Of a stretch of 64,000 nucleotides of DNA, positions 16,298 to 25,151 are shown piece by piece; positions within the stretch are counted from its first letter, which is position 1; each line of letters starts with the position of its first letter. Source of the DNA: Rs1 sp000416275 (lineage in GTDB: Bacteria; Pseudomonadota; Gammaproteobacteria; Pseudomonadales; Balneatricaceae); contig OZ251574.1 in NCBI GenBank assembly GCA_965243635.1, forward strand, positions 4,030,001 to 4,094,000. Direction: 5' to 3'. The translations under genes and the position numbers were made by a program. The notes beneath the pieces were generated by a model. The model saw only the letters and a program-made list of their open reading frames with translations, ran no database searches and was not told the DNA's origin.

Positions 16298-17230
16298 GTG
16301 TCCTCAATCATCAGCATTGTTAATATCGATAAAACCTATAAGAGCGGTTTTCAGGCACTTAAAAATATTAATTTAGAGATCAAACGCGGTGAGATTTTTG
16401 CTTTATTAGGACCCAATGGTGCGGGGAAAACCACCCTGATCAGCATTATTTGCGGGATTGTAAATTCTAGTGGCGGGACGATAGTCGCAGATGGCTCAAA
16501 TATTGTTGACGATTACAAAACCGCGCGCAGTAAAATTGGTTTGGTGCCACAAGAGCTCACCACAGATGCTTTTGAGAGTGTCTGGGCCACTGTTCGCTTT
16601 AGTCGCGGACTTTTTGGCAAAGCTCCAGATAACGCATACATTGAAAAGATCTTGCGCCAATTATCACTGTGGGATAAGAAAGATGCGAAAATTCGTGAGC
16701 TTTCAGGCGGAATGAAACGTCGCGTGATGATTGCTAAAGCCCTTTCTCACGAGCCGAAAATTTTGTTTTTGGACGAGCCATCAGCCGGGGTCGATGTTGA
16801 GTTGAGAAGGGACATGTGGGAGATGGTCAGAGAATTGCGCGAGCGCGGAGTCACTATTGTTTTAACCACTCACTACATTGAAGAAGCCGAGGAGATGGCT
16901 GACCGGATTGGCATCATCAATAAAGGTAAAATAATTTTAGTGGAAGATAAGTCGGTACTGATGAGTAAACTAGGGCAAAAAATCTTAACTATTCAACTGC
17001 AGCAAACCATCGAGCAGCTTCCTGAATCCCTGAAAAAATACCATTTGCAGCTCTCTAAAGACGGTTTCGATTTGCAGTATCAATACGATATGCAACAGCA
17101 AGAAAATGGCATCTCCAGCTTACTTGCCAGCCTTAGAGAGGCAGATTTATCCGTAAAAGATTTACACTCATCGGAAAGCTCCCTAGAAGAAATATTCGTC
17201 AATTTAGTGAATAGTGAGCCCGACCAATAA
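16298..17230 (+). CDS. ABC-2 type exporter, ATP-binding subunit (YadG-like)
   Basis: This 310-residue ATPase would power a small two-gene exporter at the inner membrane. Walker A is GPNGAGKTT, the ABC signature LSGGMKRRV, Walker B ILFLDEPSAGVD, and the switch His follows in LTTHYIEEAEEMADR. The C-terminal 80 residues form the extra domain usual in the YadG/CcmA-type ATPases. The start is GTG with a strong AAGGAGA ribosome site 6 nt upstream. The permease gene follows 83 nt later. The substrate is unknown. Confidence 0.93.
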   Translation: MSSIISIVNIDKTYKSGFQALKNINLEIKRGEIFALLGPNGAGKTTLISIICGIVNSSGGTIVADGSNIVDDYKTARSKIGLVPQELTTDAFESVWATVRFSRGLFGKAPDNAYIEKILRQLSLWDKKDAKIRELSGGMKRRVMIAKALSHEPKILFLDEPSAGVDVELRRDMWEMVRELRERGVTIVLTTHYIEEAEEMADRIGIINKGKIILVEDKSVLMSKLGQKILTIQLQQTIEQLPESLKKYHLQLSKDGFDLQYQYDMQQQENGISSLLASLREADLSVKDLHSSESSLEEIFVNLVNSEPDQ

Positions 17231-17313
17231 TTGCAAGCACATTATTCATCTCCATATCCAAGTGAGCCTGATGTATTTCGTGCTCAAGGAAACTGTTTAA
17301 AGGTAACCAACAC

Positions 17314-18075
17314 ATGAATTGGTACGGTATTAAAGCAATATATTATTTTGAAATGGCCAGATCAATCCGCACCTTAATGCAGAGTCTTGCATCTCCGGTA
17401 CTTTCAACGTCGCTGTATTTTGTCGTTTTTGGTTCAGCGATTGGCGCTCGGATGGGAGATATCGATAACATTAGTTACGGCGCCTTTATTATCCCAGGCT
17501 TAGTGATGCTATCCCTGTTAAGTCAAAGTATTTCAAATGCATCCTTTGGCATCTTTTTTCCTAAATTTTCCGGGACTATCTACGAGGTGTTATCCGCTCC
17601 GGTTTCACCGTTTGAAATTGTATTGGGCTATGTCGGCGCCTCCGCTACCAAATCTATTGTGCTCGGCCTTGTGACCTTAGCCACGGCGCGACTTTTTGTA
17701 GATTACAGCATACTGCATCCTATCTGGATGCTGGTGTTTTTAGTGCTGACGTCAGTGACCTTCAGCCTGTTTGGTTTTATGATCGGTATATGGGCAGATG
17801 ATTTTCAAAAACTGCAAATAATTCCTTTAATGATCATCACCCCGCTCACCTTTTTAGGCGGTGCTTTCTATTCAATTTCTATGCTGCCAGAGCCTTGGCA
17901 GACGATCACTCTGTTTAATCCGGTAGTGTATTTAATCAGTGGCTTTAGATGGGCATTTTACGGCGTCGCGGATGTCAATATTGTGCTCTGTTTGGCGATG
18001 ACTCTTACCTTTCTATGCCTTTGTCTGGCCGGCACTTATTGGATTTTCAAAACCGGCTATCGACTTAAATCCTAA
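17314..18075 (+). CDS. ABC-2 type exporter, permease subunit (YadH-like)
   Basis: A 253-residue membrane protein with about six hydrophobic segments that pairs with the ATPase just upstream. Family landmarks are the N-terminal cytoplasmic helix, YGAFIIPGLVMLSLL, the coupling region GTIYEVLSAPVSPFEIVLGY, and the re-entrant end PLTFLGGAFYSISMLPEPW followed by NPVVYLISGFRWAFYG. These match E. coli YadH. The E. coli pair has no settled substrate, so none is assigned here. Confidence 0.92.
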   Translation: MNWYGIKAIYYFEMARSIRTLMQSLASPVLSTSLYFVVFGSAIGARMGDIDNISYGAFIIPGLVMLSLLSQSISNASFGIFFPKFSGTIYEVLSAPVSPFEIVLGYVGASATKSIVLGLVTLATARLFVDYSILHPIWMLVFLVLTSVTFSLFGFMIGIWADDFQKLQIIPLMIITPLTFLGGAFYSISMLPEPWQTITLFNPVVYLISGFRWAFYGVADVNIVLCLAMTLTFLCLCLAGTYWIFKTGYRLKS

Positions 18076-18194
18076 ACTGATGACTTGACGAAGGGCATTA
18101 ACATATAGCGGGATTTATGCCGAACTTTGCCTAGCTGTACTGGTCGACAACAGGACTCCATAAGGGACTGATAAAGGTATTGAGAGGGGCCGTT

Positions 18195-18254
18195 GGGATA
18201 AAAATGGCTGGGATATAAATGGTTGAGATAAAAATAGCTGAGAGAAATATGAGA
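18195..18254. repeat. Degenerate 15-bp tandem repeat, four units
   Basis: Units close to GGGATAAAAATGGCT start at 18195, 18210, 18225 and 18240, drifting in sequence. They lie in the convergent gap (18076-18390) between the exporter and rsmJ. The open frame across them on the other strand is low-complexity and not credible. No gene is seen in the gap. Confidence 0.6.
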
Positions 18255-18390
18255 GCAGCTGAACTTCAGGAGTCAGGCTTATTGAGCTTAAACAGCTGTC
18301 GAATGAGCACCTGCGATAGCTGCAATACTCAAACATGCCACAGCTTTTATCGGTCGTTAGCATTCATTTAGCCGCAGCGCGCTCTGACTG

Positions 18391-19200
18391 CTAATCTAGT
18401 TTTTTTAGTGCGTAGATATCATAGCGACTAGACTTGCCTTCTAATGCATAACTGGGCTGCAGTGTCGCATCCCCCGCCACTTTAATGACATCCGCTTTTC
18501 TAGGCCTTTTCACCACGACTCTGAACTCGGCCGTCGCCAGTGCAACCGCTAACAATTCACCGGCATCTGTATCATCGCCGACCACATCTCGAAACAGACT
18601 CATTTCTTTTTTTACACTGGCACTTTTACTGCTGTGCGGGAACATCGGATCAACGTAAACGACTTGCGGTTTAACGCTGACTTTTTGCAAATAATCAATA
18701 CTATCACTGCACACGAGCTGCATGCGTCGCATAATATCCATTATTTCGTAATTTAACTCGGCTCGTTTTAAGCCATCTGCCAGCAAACTATGGATAATAG
18801 GTGAGCGCTCCACTAACTGTACTTCGCAGCCCAAAGTAGCCAACACGAAGCTATCTTTACCTAGCCCAGCCGTGACGTCTATGATACTGGGCCGCACGCC
18901 ACTTTTTATACCGACCGCCTTGGCGATCATTTGCCCAGAGCCACCACCAAACTTGCGCCGGTGCGCGACTGCCCCTTTGACGAAATCAACCCAGACTGGG
19001 CCAGGCGCTTTCTTACCACACTGCTGGAGCTGTAAGCCACTATCTGTGAGGTACAACAAGGTTTGGAAATCACAGCGCTTTGGATCATTTATCACTTTGA
19101 CGTAAGGCAGACTTAGATCCAGGGCAATTTTCTGCGCCATCGTTTGCAGGCCGCCATGCTCTGCCGCTACCACTAGTGAACTTTCAGTGTTGGCAACCAT
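18391..19200 (-). CDS. rsmJ: 16S rRNA (guanine-1516-N2)-methyltransferase RsmJ
   Basis: RsmJ methylates G1516 of 16S rRNA using S-adenosylmethionine. The 269-residue protein shows the SAM-binding motif DVTAGLGKDSFVLATLG, the catalytic-loop motif VYVDPMFPHSSKSASVKKEM, and the RVVVKRPRKA strand diagnostic for this family (formerly YhiQ). Its ATG overlaps the uppP stop by one base (TGATG), so the two are translationally coupled. It is the last gene of the mpl-ubiX-tsaB-uppP-rsmJ run. Confidence 0.94.
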   Translation of the reverse strand: MVANTESSLVVAAEHGGLQTMAQKIALDLSLPYVKVINDPKRCDFQTLLYLTDSGLQLQQCGKKAPGPVWVDFVKGAVAHRRKFGGGSGQMIAKAVGIKSGVRPSIIDVTAGLGKDSFVLATLGCEVQLVERSPIIHSLLADGLKRAELNYEIMDIMRRMQLVCSDSIDYLQKVSVKPQVVYVDPMFPHSSKSASVKKEMSLFRDVVGDDTDAGELLAVALATAEFRVVVKRPRKADVIKVAGDATLQPSYALEGKSSRYDIYALKKLD

Positions 19201-20006
19201 CAGGCAGCGCTACCAAAATAGATTGCCAGTAACACAAAACCTAAGATAAAGCGGTAGATAACGAAAGGTAACATCCCCACTCTCTCCAACCAAATAAGGA
19301 AATAGTGAATACAAGTGATGGCCACTAGAGCCGAGACCAACACCCCGGTGATGACCATATCCCAGCGCACTAGCAACTCAGAATTAGCCAGCTCTAAGCC
19401 TTTATAAGAACCCGCTGCCAGTATGATTGGTATCGACAAGAAGAAAGAAAATTTGGCCGCCGCCTCCCGACTAAAACCTAACATTAGCGCCGCTGACATG
19501 GTAATGCCCGAGCGTGATGTACCGGGAATTAGTGCCAAGGCTTGTGAGAGGCCAATGATAATACTGTCTTTCCAGGTGAGGTTAGCAATCGCTTTTTGTT
19601 GATTTTGCCGCGTATCGGCAAACCACAGTACGCCACCAAAAATCATCGTCGCGCCGGCAATCACTAAGATTGAACGTCCGTAAAGATCAATGATATCGTT
19701 GAGTAGTAAACCGGCGATTAACGCCGGTATGGTGGCGGCAATAATAAACCATGCGGTATTGCTGTCTATCGACTTTTTGCCGCTAAGGCTATCGATGAAG
19801 GCGATCAGCATCATCCTGACATCTTTGCGAAAATAGTAAATCACCGCAAAAATAGTGCCTAAGTGCACCCCCACATCAAAGGCCAGACCTTGATCAGGCC
19901 AAGCCAGTATTTGAGAGGGTAAAATAAGGTGCGCTGAACTCGATACCGGTAGAAATTCGGTGAGACCTTGTATAACAGCCAAGCCAAAAACATGAATCCA
20001 TTCCAT
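19200..20006 (-). CDS. uppP: Undecaprenyl-diphosphatase UppP (BacA)
   Basis: UppP dephosphorylates undecaprenyl pyrophosphate at the inner membrane and recycles the carrier for peptidoglycan and other envelope polymers; overexpression gives bacitracin resistance. The 268-residue protein has about eight hydrophobic helices and both active-site motifs: LTEFLPVSSSAHL near the N-terminus and PGTSRSGITMSAAL in the middle. One base separates it from the tsaB stop, and it overlaps rsmJ by one base. Confidence 0.96.
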   Translation of the reverse strand: MEWIHVFGLAVIQGLTEFLPVSSSAHLILPSQILAWPDQGLAFDVGVHLGTIFAVIYYFRKDVRMMLIAFIDSLSGKKSIDSNTAWFIIAATIPALIAGLLLNDIIDLYGRSILVIAGATMIFGGVLWFADTRQNQQKAIANLTWKDSIIIGLSQALALIPGTSRSGITMSAALMLGFSREAAAKFSFFLSIPIILAAGSYKGLELANSELLVRWDMVITGVLVSALVAITCIHYFLIWLERVGMLPFVIYRFILGFVLLAIYFGSAA

Positions 20007-20007
20007 A

Positions 20008-20715
20008 CTACTGCTGGTCCTTTTTCTTCCAAGTTACTTGATTCCGTAAATACACGGGCTGTGCATTTTCGGCACTAACGGTATTTCCCTGTGCGAGTTG
20101 GTCACTGGCTAAACAGACGATATCAAGCGCATGCGGATATACGTCTTTTTCAATGGCTGACAGTTTATCTGTCAACTGAGCAGGCATTTCATCTAGGTAG
20201 TTAAAGCCACTGCCTACAGCCACCCAACGGCGATTATCGAGCAGCGGCTGTCCATCTATTATTAACTGTTCGGGAGCAGCGACGACTTCAGCGACTTGCA
20301 CGCAGGCAAGCGCATTTTCAATGCTGTATCCACCCCAGTAAACTTCATTCATACGGGCATCGAAAGCGCTTATAATCAGACTATCGCTGTCGTTAGTTTG
20401 ACGAAAATAGCCCTGCGCTAAAGCCGCTAGTGAAGAGACTGGCACCACTGGCAAATCGGCAGCGTATGCCAAACCTTGAGCGACGCCAGTGGCAATTCTG
20501 ATACCAGCGAAGGAGCCGGGGCCCCGGCCAAAGGCAATCGCATCTAATTGCTGAACACTGAGCTGCGCATCCGCCAATATCTGCTGCACCATAGGCAGTA
20601 ACTCGTGGGTATGTTTACGCGGAATTACTTTAAAAATTTCACGGCGCTCGCCATCAACTTCTAAGGCGACTGAACAGGCATCGGTAGATGTATCTAAGGC
20701 CAAAATTTTAGCCAT
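20008..20715 (-). CDS. tsaB: tRNA threonylcarbamoyladenosine biosynthesis protein TsaB
   Basis: TsaB (YeaZ) is the scaffold partner of TsaD in making t6A37 on ANN-decoding tRNAs. At 235 residues it has the usual size. It shows MAKILALDTSTDACSVALE, the HTHELLPMVQQIL segment and FGRGPGSFAGIRIATGVAQ, all strongly conserved. The start codon overlaps the ubiX stop by one base (TAATG). Essential-gene neighbours and tight spacing support a housekeeping operon. Confidence 0.95.
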   Translation of the reverse strand: MAKILALDTSTDACSVALEVDGERREIFKVIPRKHTHELLPMVQQILADAQLSVQQLDAIAFGRGPGSFAGIRIATGVAQGLAYAADLPVVPVSSLAALAQGYFRQTNDSDSLIISAFDARMNEVYWGGYSIENALACVQVAEVVAAPEQLIIDGQPLLDNRRWVAVGSGFNYLDEMPAQLTDKLSAIEKDVYPHALDIVCLASDQLAQGNTVSAENAQPVYLRNQVTWKKKDQQ

Positions 20716-21356
20716 TATTCTTTACTCTCTTGTGTGTTTAAATATTCACTTCCCCAAACTTTTAGCAAGTTTTGCTCGAGACCAATTTGGGACAAAATTC
20801 TCGCTACCACGAAGTCGATCAAATCAGCGATAGACTCTGGTTGATGATAAAAACCAGGGCTTGCAGGCAGAATAACCGCCCCCATTCTAGTTAATTTCAA
20901 CATGTTTTCTAGATGAATCTCGGAATATGGCGCCTCGCGGGGCACTAAAATTAATTTTTTGCGCTCTTTTAATACTACGTCTGCCGCCCGCTCAATTAAA
21001 TTATTACTGGCACCCACCGCAATCGCCGACAAAGTCCCGGTACTACAAGGGCAGATCACCATGGTATTCGGCGAACCTGAGCCAGAGGCGACCGGCGCCA
21101 TCCACTGCTCTTTAGCAAATACTTTAATTTGTCCGGCTTTGGCTGCAAACAAGTCCGTGAAATATACTTGCTGAGCAGAGGCGGTACTTGGTAGCTTTAA
21201 TGTGGTCTCGGTGGCAGCAACTACTTGAGCGGCCTTCGACACCATCAACAGCACTCGAATATCTTGTGCCAGCAATACTTCCATCAGCCGCAAAGCATAC
21301 TGCACACCAGAGGCTCCGGTGATGGCCAGCGTAATACTCTGTTTAAAGTCGCTCAT
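20715..21356 (-). CDS. ubiX: Flavin prenyltransferase UbiX
   Basis: UbiX prenylates FMN to make the cofactor for the UbiD decarboxylase of ubiquinone synthesis. The 213-residue protein begins with the flavodoxin-like ITGASGVQYALRLMEVL and contains the signature VICPCSTGTLSAIAVGASNN, then ERAADVVLKERKKLILVPRE and the YSEIHLENMLKL helix. It follows mpl after 84 nt and is coupled to tsaB. ubiD itself is not in the window. Confidence 0.95.
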   Translation of the reverse strand: MSDFKQSITLAITGASGVQYALRLMEVLLAQDIRVLLMVSKAAQVVAATETTLKLPSTASAQQVYFTDLFAAKAGQIKVFAKEQWMAPVASGSGSPNTMVICPCSTGTLSAIAVGASNNLIERAADVVLKERKKLILVPREAPYSEIHLENMLKLTRMGAVILPASPGFYHQPESIADLIDFVVARILSQIGLEQNLLKVWGSEYLNTQESKE

Positions 21357-21440
21357 GATTTTGTACCTGAATTGGCTAAAAAAGCTATTACTGGATTTTC
21401 GGTGTTAGCCACTGCACATAAACACGCCGGCAGATGCACT

Positions 21441-22838
21441 TTAAACAACCGCAACTTGCTCTGCTAAGCGCGCTACGATTTTTTGCTGTATCCCGCCAAA
21501 CCCACCATTGCTCATAATCACTATATGAGTTTTTTGATCTTTTTTAATCTGGCTAACCACCGCGCTAACCACTGCTTCTATATCGTTTTTCACACAGGCA
21601 TCCACGCTGCTGTCAGCGGTTGCTAAAAGATCTTGCAACTGCCAATCCAATCCTTCAGGTTGATACCAGACAACCTGATCAGCTAGTGCCACTGAGGCCA
21701 TTAGCTGCTGGCTGTGACAACCTAAGCGCATGGTATTAGATCTAGGTTCTATCACCGCTATGATGCGCTCATCTGCAACACTTTTGCGCAGGCCATCTAA
21801 AGTGGTGGCGATCGCGGTTGGATGATGGGCAAAATCATCAAAAACTTGCACATTATTAACGGTAGCGATTAATTCCATGCGCCTTTTCACCCCTGCAAAA
21901 CAGCCTAAAGCTGCTATGGCGTGCTCGGGTGTTACCCCAACGTGACGGGCGGCAATCAATGCCATCATAGCATTGTAGGCATTGTGGATGCCGGTTAGCT
22001 GCCAGCGTATTTCGCCAACTGACTCGCCGTGTAAATGCAGTGCAAAATGAGAGGCGTCAGCCGCTAACAGCTTAAACTGCCAGTGACCACAATCATCGTC
22101 CTCGCGACTTTGGCCAGCGCTGACTTTTTCGCTCCAACACCCCATCTCCAACATTTGTGCAACGGACTCTTGGTCTGCATTATAAATAACTTGTCCAGTG
22201 CTGGGGACCGTGCGCATTAAATGATGAAATTGGCGCTGAATAGCCGATAAATCATCAAAGATATCCGCATGATCAAATTCTAAATTATTAACAATCAAGG
22301 TACGAGGTACATAATGGACAAACTTAGAGCGCTTATCAAAAAAAGCAGTGTCGTATTCATCTGCTTCGATGACGAAAAAAGGACTGCTTCCCAAGCGGGC
22401 CGATACTGAAAAATTGCTCGGCACTCCACCAATCAAATAACCGGGTTGCATTTTTGCATACTCTAAAATCCAAGCGAGCATCGAAGCGGTGGTGGTCTTG
22501 CCGTGAGTTCCCGCTACCGCTAGTACCCACCTGTCCTGCAGAACATTTTCTTTTAGCCACTGAGCACCCGATGTATAGCGCAAACCATTATCTAGCATAT
22601 ACTCAACCGCTTCATTACCGCGACTGAGTGCATTGCCTACTACCACTAAATCAGGCGCTGGCTGCAAGTGCTCTGCTTTATAACCTTGCATCAATTCAAT
22701 ACCTTGATGCTGCAATTGGGTACTCATCGGCGGATAGACATTAGCATCCGAACCCGTCACTTTATGACCCAATTCACGGGCCAAAATTGCCATAGAACCC
22801 ATGAAGGTTCCGCAAATACCAAGAATATGAATATGCAT
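21441..22838 (-). CDS. mpl: UDP-MurNAc:L-Ala-gamma-D-Glu-meso-DAP ligase Mpl
   Basis: Mpl attaches the tripeptide recovered from old cell wall to UDP-N-acetylmuramic acid, the key step of murein recycling. It is a Mur-ligase-fold enzyme of 465 residues. Seen: the N-terminal nucleotide-sugar site HILGICGTFMGSMA, the ATP P-loop VAGTHGKTTTASMLAW, the Mg-binding region VNNLEFDHADIFDDL, and the C-terminal DDFAHHPTAIATTLDGLR with the tripeptide-binding Arg in EPRSNTMRLG. It starts the housekeeping run, divergent from fbp. Confidence 0.96.
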   Translation of the reverse strand: MHIHILGICGTFMGSMAILARELGHKVTGSDANVYPPMSTQLQHQGIELMQGYKAEHLQPAPDLVVVGNALSRGNEAVEYMLDNGLRYTSGAQWLKENVLQDRWVLAVAGTHGKTTTASMLAWILEYAKMQPGYLIGGVPSNFSVSARLGSSPFFVIEADEYDTAFFDKRSKFVHYVPRTLIVNNLEFDHADIFDDLSAIQRQFHHLMRTVPSTGQVIYNADQESVAQMLEMGCWSEKVSAGQSREDDDCGHWQFKLLAADASHFALHLHGESVGEIRWQLTGIHNAYNAMMALIAARHVGVTPEHAIAALGCFAGVKRRMELIATVNNVQVFDDFAHHPTAIATTLDGLRKSVADERIIAVIEPRSNTMRLGCHSQQLMASVALADQVVWYQPEGLDWQLQDLLATADSSVDACVKNDIEAVVSAVVSQIKKDQKTHIVIMSNGGFGGIQQKIVARLAEQVAVV

Positions 22839-23082
22839 CTAGCCCGTCCTTTTTTACTGATAGCCAACATATCCGAGCATATTAGCTAAATCAGCCTTTG
22901 GTCTAATTTCGTCTAAAAAATAAAGGCGCTATGATACAGTAAAAATATCAGGGCAATTATCAAACTAGTAAATTAAAAGTCAGAAATGTCAAATTAAAGA
23001 CAGTTTTTTGGGGCTAAATGTGATTTTTGTGTTTCTTTGGCGTAAAATGCCGCTCTGAATTCATCCAAAAGGTACCTTTACC

Positions 23083-24072
23083 ATGCAACTGCTCAGCCAG
23101 TTTTTGCGCCGCGAACAGCAAGACGAAGAGTTAACAGATCTTATAGCCACTTTGATGGTTGCCTGTAAAGAAATCACTTTGAAATTGCGCCAAGGCGCTA
23201 TTTCTGGGGTTTTAGGAACCACTACAGACATCAATGTGCAAGGTGAGACCCAAAAAAAGCTTGATGTTATATCTAATGAGATTATCAAAAAATATCTGTT
23301 AAATCATATGACAGTAGCAGGTTTGGCATCAGAGGAAGAAAGTGAGCCAGTACTGGCTAACCCGAACGGTAAGTACTTAGTTGTTTTCGACCCGCTAGAC
23401 GGGTCGTCTAACATCGATATTAACGTCACAGTCGGCACTATTTTCTCTATTTTGGAAGCAAATCCCGCCGAGGGCTATCACGACGAAGCACCTTACTTGC
23501 AAAACGGCCGAAAGCAGTTAGCTGCAGGTTATGTATTGTACGGACCCTCTGCCCAGTTGGTATTAACCACTGGTAATGGCGTCAACATGTTTACCTTGTC
23601 CGAAACCGGTGACTTTTTACTGACTCACGAAAAAGTGATGATTCCTGAAGAGACCCAAGAGTTTGCGATCAACATGTCAAACTATCGTCACTGGGAGCCT
23701 GCAATGCGAGCTTACATCGATGATGTACTAGAGGGCGTTGATGGTCCTCGCAACAAAAATTACAACATGCGTTGGGTGGCAGCGATGGTCGCTGAAATTC
23801 ACCGTATTTTAACCCGCGGCGGCATCTTCATATACCCGTGGGATACTAGAGTACCGCAAAAGCCGGGCAAACTGCGCTTAATGTACGAGGGCAACCCGAT
23901 GAGCATGTTAATTGAGCAAGCGGGTGGTTTGGCGACCAATTGCTACAGCCCAATCATGGATGTTGAGCCACAGGATATACACGAGCGAGTATCGGTGTCA
24001 CTAGGTTCAAAAGCGGAAGTAGAAGTGTTAATGGAATATCATCAGCGCTTTGACTCGATAATCAAAAAATAG
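23083..24072 (+). CDS. fbp: Fructose-1,6-bisphosphatase, class I
   Basis: Fbp hydrolyses fructose-1,6-bisphosphate to fructose-6-phosphate in gluconeogenesis. The 329-residue protein has the metal site FDPLDGSSNIDINVTVGT, the acidic EEESEPV loop, and the class I active-site signature GKLRLMYEGNPMS. The length is normal. Given the Entner-Doudoroff-type galactose genes downstream, sugars entering as triose phosphate would need this enzyme to make hexose phosphates. The intergenic region to mpl is 244 nt and contains no other gene. Confidence 0.96.
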   Translation: MQLLSQFLRREQQDEELTDLIATLMVACKEITLKLRQGAISGVLGTTTDINVQGETQKKLDVISNEIIKKYLLNHMTVAGLASEEESEPVLANPNGKYLVVFDPLDGSSNIDINVTVGTIFSILEANPAEGYHDEAPYLQNGRKQLAAGYVLYGPSAQLVLTTGNGVNMFTLSETGDFLLTHEKVMIPEETQEFAINMSNYRHWEPAMRAYIDDVLEGVDGPRNKNYNMRWVAAMVAEIHRILTRGGIFIYPWDTRVPQKPGKLRLMYEGNPMSMLIEQAGGLATNCYSPIMDVEPQDIHERVSVSLGSKAEVEVLMEYHQRFDSIIKK

Positions 24073-24138
24073 TATTGATAGCGATCTCGGTAAACGCCTA
24101 TTTGCCAATTTAATAGCGTTGCAATGAGATCGCTAATA

Positions 24139-24207
24139 GCTGAATCCGTGACTTCAAAGTGAATACAGAGCTTGCGCTATGTGGTGCAGTGAAATCACTG
24201 ATTCAGG
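24139..24207 (+). mobile_element. Family B element, 69-bp deletion form
   Basis: The arms GCTGAATCCGTGACTTCA and GAAATCACTGATTCAGG remain with a short piece of the interior (CTTGCGCTATGTGGTGCAG). The 5-bp duplication TAATA flanks it (24134-24138 and 24208-24212). It lies between fbp and ppa. Confidence 0.87.
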
Positions 24208-24314
24208 TAATATTTAACCAAGCTTGGCTAGCAGCCACGCTTAATTGAGATCTCTTTACTAAGTGCAGTGCTTGCACAGAGATTCCTAACTAATTAGCTT
24301 AAGGATGAAAACAC

Positions 24315-24848
24315 ATGAGTTTCGCAAAAATTTCTGCCGGTAATGATTTACCAAATGACATCAACGTAATTATCGAGATCCCCGCGGAGAGCTCGCCGGT
24401 AAAATATGAAATTGAAAAAGATCAAGATGCTATCTTTGTCGATCGCTTTATGGCGGCTCCAATGTTTTATCCTGCAAACTACGGTTACATCAACAACACT
24501 TTAGCAGACGATGGCGATGCTTTAGATGTGCTGGTGATCACTCCTTACCCGGTCATCCCAGGTTCTGTTATCCGCGCTCGCCCGGTCGGCATTTTAAATA
24601 TGACTGATGAAGCAGGTGAAGATGCGAAACTGATTGCGGTACCGCACGAAAAATTGAGCAAAGCTTACAACCATATCCAAGACTTATCGGATCTGTCAAC
24701 CCTTGAGCTTGCCCGCATTAAGCACTTCTTTGAAAACTACAAAGGCTTAGAAGAAGGTAAGTGGGTTAAAGTTGAAGAGTGGGGAGATGCCGCCGCAGCG
24801 AAACAGGCTATTCAAGTCGCAGCAAAAGCTTACCAAGACAGCTTGTAG
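24315..24848 (+). CDS. ppa: Inorganic pyrophosphatase
   Basis: Ppa hydrolyses pyrophosphate and so pulls biosynthetic reactions forward. The 177-residue family I enzyme shows the signature DDGDALDVLVITP with the metal-binding aspartates, plus MAAPMFYPANYGYI and DLSTLELARIKHFFENYKG. The stop codon TTG-TAG is immediately continued by a 14-bp tandem repeat whose unit begins CTTGTAA, so the gene end resembles the repeat unit. A strong terminator follows at 24947. Confidence 0.96.
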   Translation: MSFAKISAGNDLPNDINVIIEIPAESSPVKYEIEKDQDAIFVDRFMAAPMFYPANYGYINNTLADDGDALDVLVITPYPVIPGSVIRARPVGILNMTDEAGEDAKLIAVPHEKLSKAYNHIQDLSDLSTLELARIKHFFENYKGLEEGKWVKVEEWGDAAAAKQAIQVAAKAYQDSL

Positions 24849-24946
24849 CTTGTAACTTGCAGCTTGTAACTTGCAGCTTGTAACTTGCAGCTTGTAACTT
24901 GCAGCTTGTAACTTGCAGCTTGTAACTTGCAGCTTGTAACTTGCAG
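24849..24946 (+). repeat. Seven perfect 14-bp tandem repeats behind ppa
   Basis: The unit CTTGTAACTTGCAG is repeated seven times without a mismatch, starting at the first base after the ppa stop codon. The last coding bases CTTGTAG look like the beginning of one more unit, so the array may have grown from the gene end. Copy number is likely to vary between strains. Confidence 0.93.
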
Positions 24947-24981
24947 CACAAAAAAGCCTCTTTTAAAGAGGCTTTTTTGTG
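24947..24981 (+). terminator. Terminator of ppa
   Basis: CACAAAAAAGCCTCTT pairs perfectly with AAGAGGCTTTTTTGTG across a three-base loop, giving a 16-bp stem with a T-rich 3' arm. Its symmetry makes it effective in both directions. Confidence 0.9.
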
Positions 24982-25151
24982 CGCTATCAACAATCACTTC
25001 CAAAAATCCAAGACGAATCCCACTAAAATAAATCCGTCAATTATTCAATAACTTAACCAATTAATTTATCTATATTAAATAGCAAACTTAGATTTATGAA
25101 CTATGCTGATTAGAGAGTTCATCTACCTCTCTATCCTACGGAATTTTCTAT

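Noticed and set aside
18115..18363. 82-codon frame with LSQPF repeats
   Set aside because: It is produced by a 15-bp tandem repeat and has no ribosome site or homologue I can recognise.
24849..24946. CRISPR array
   Set aside because: The units are directly contiguous with no spacers, and no cas genes are present.
24808..24993. 61-codon frame opposite ppa
   Set aside because: It consists of translated 14-bp repeats and the terminator.
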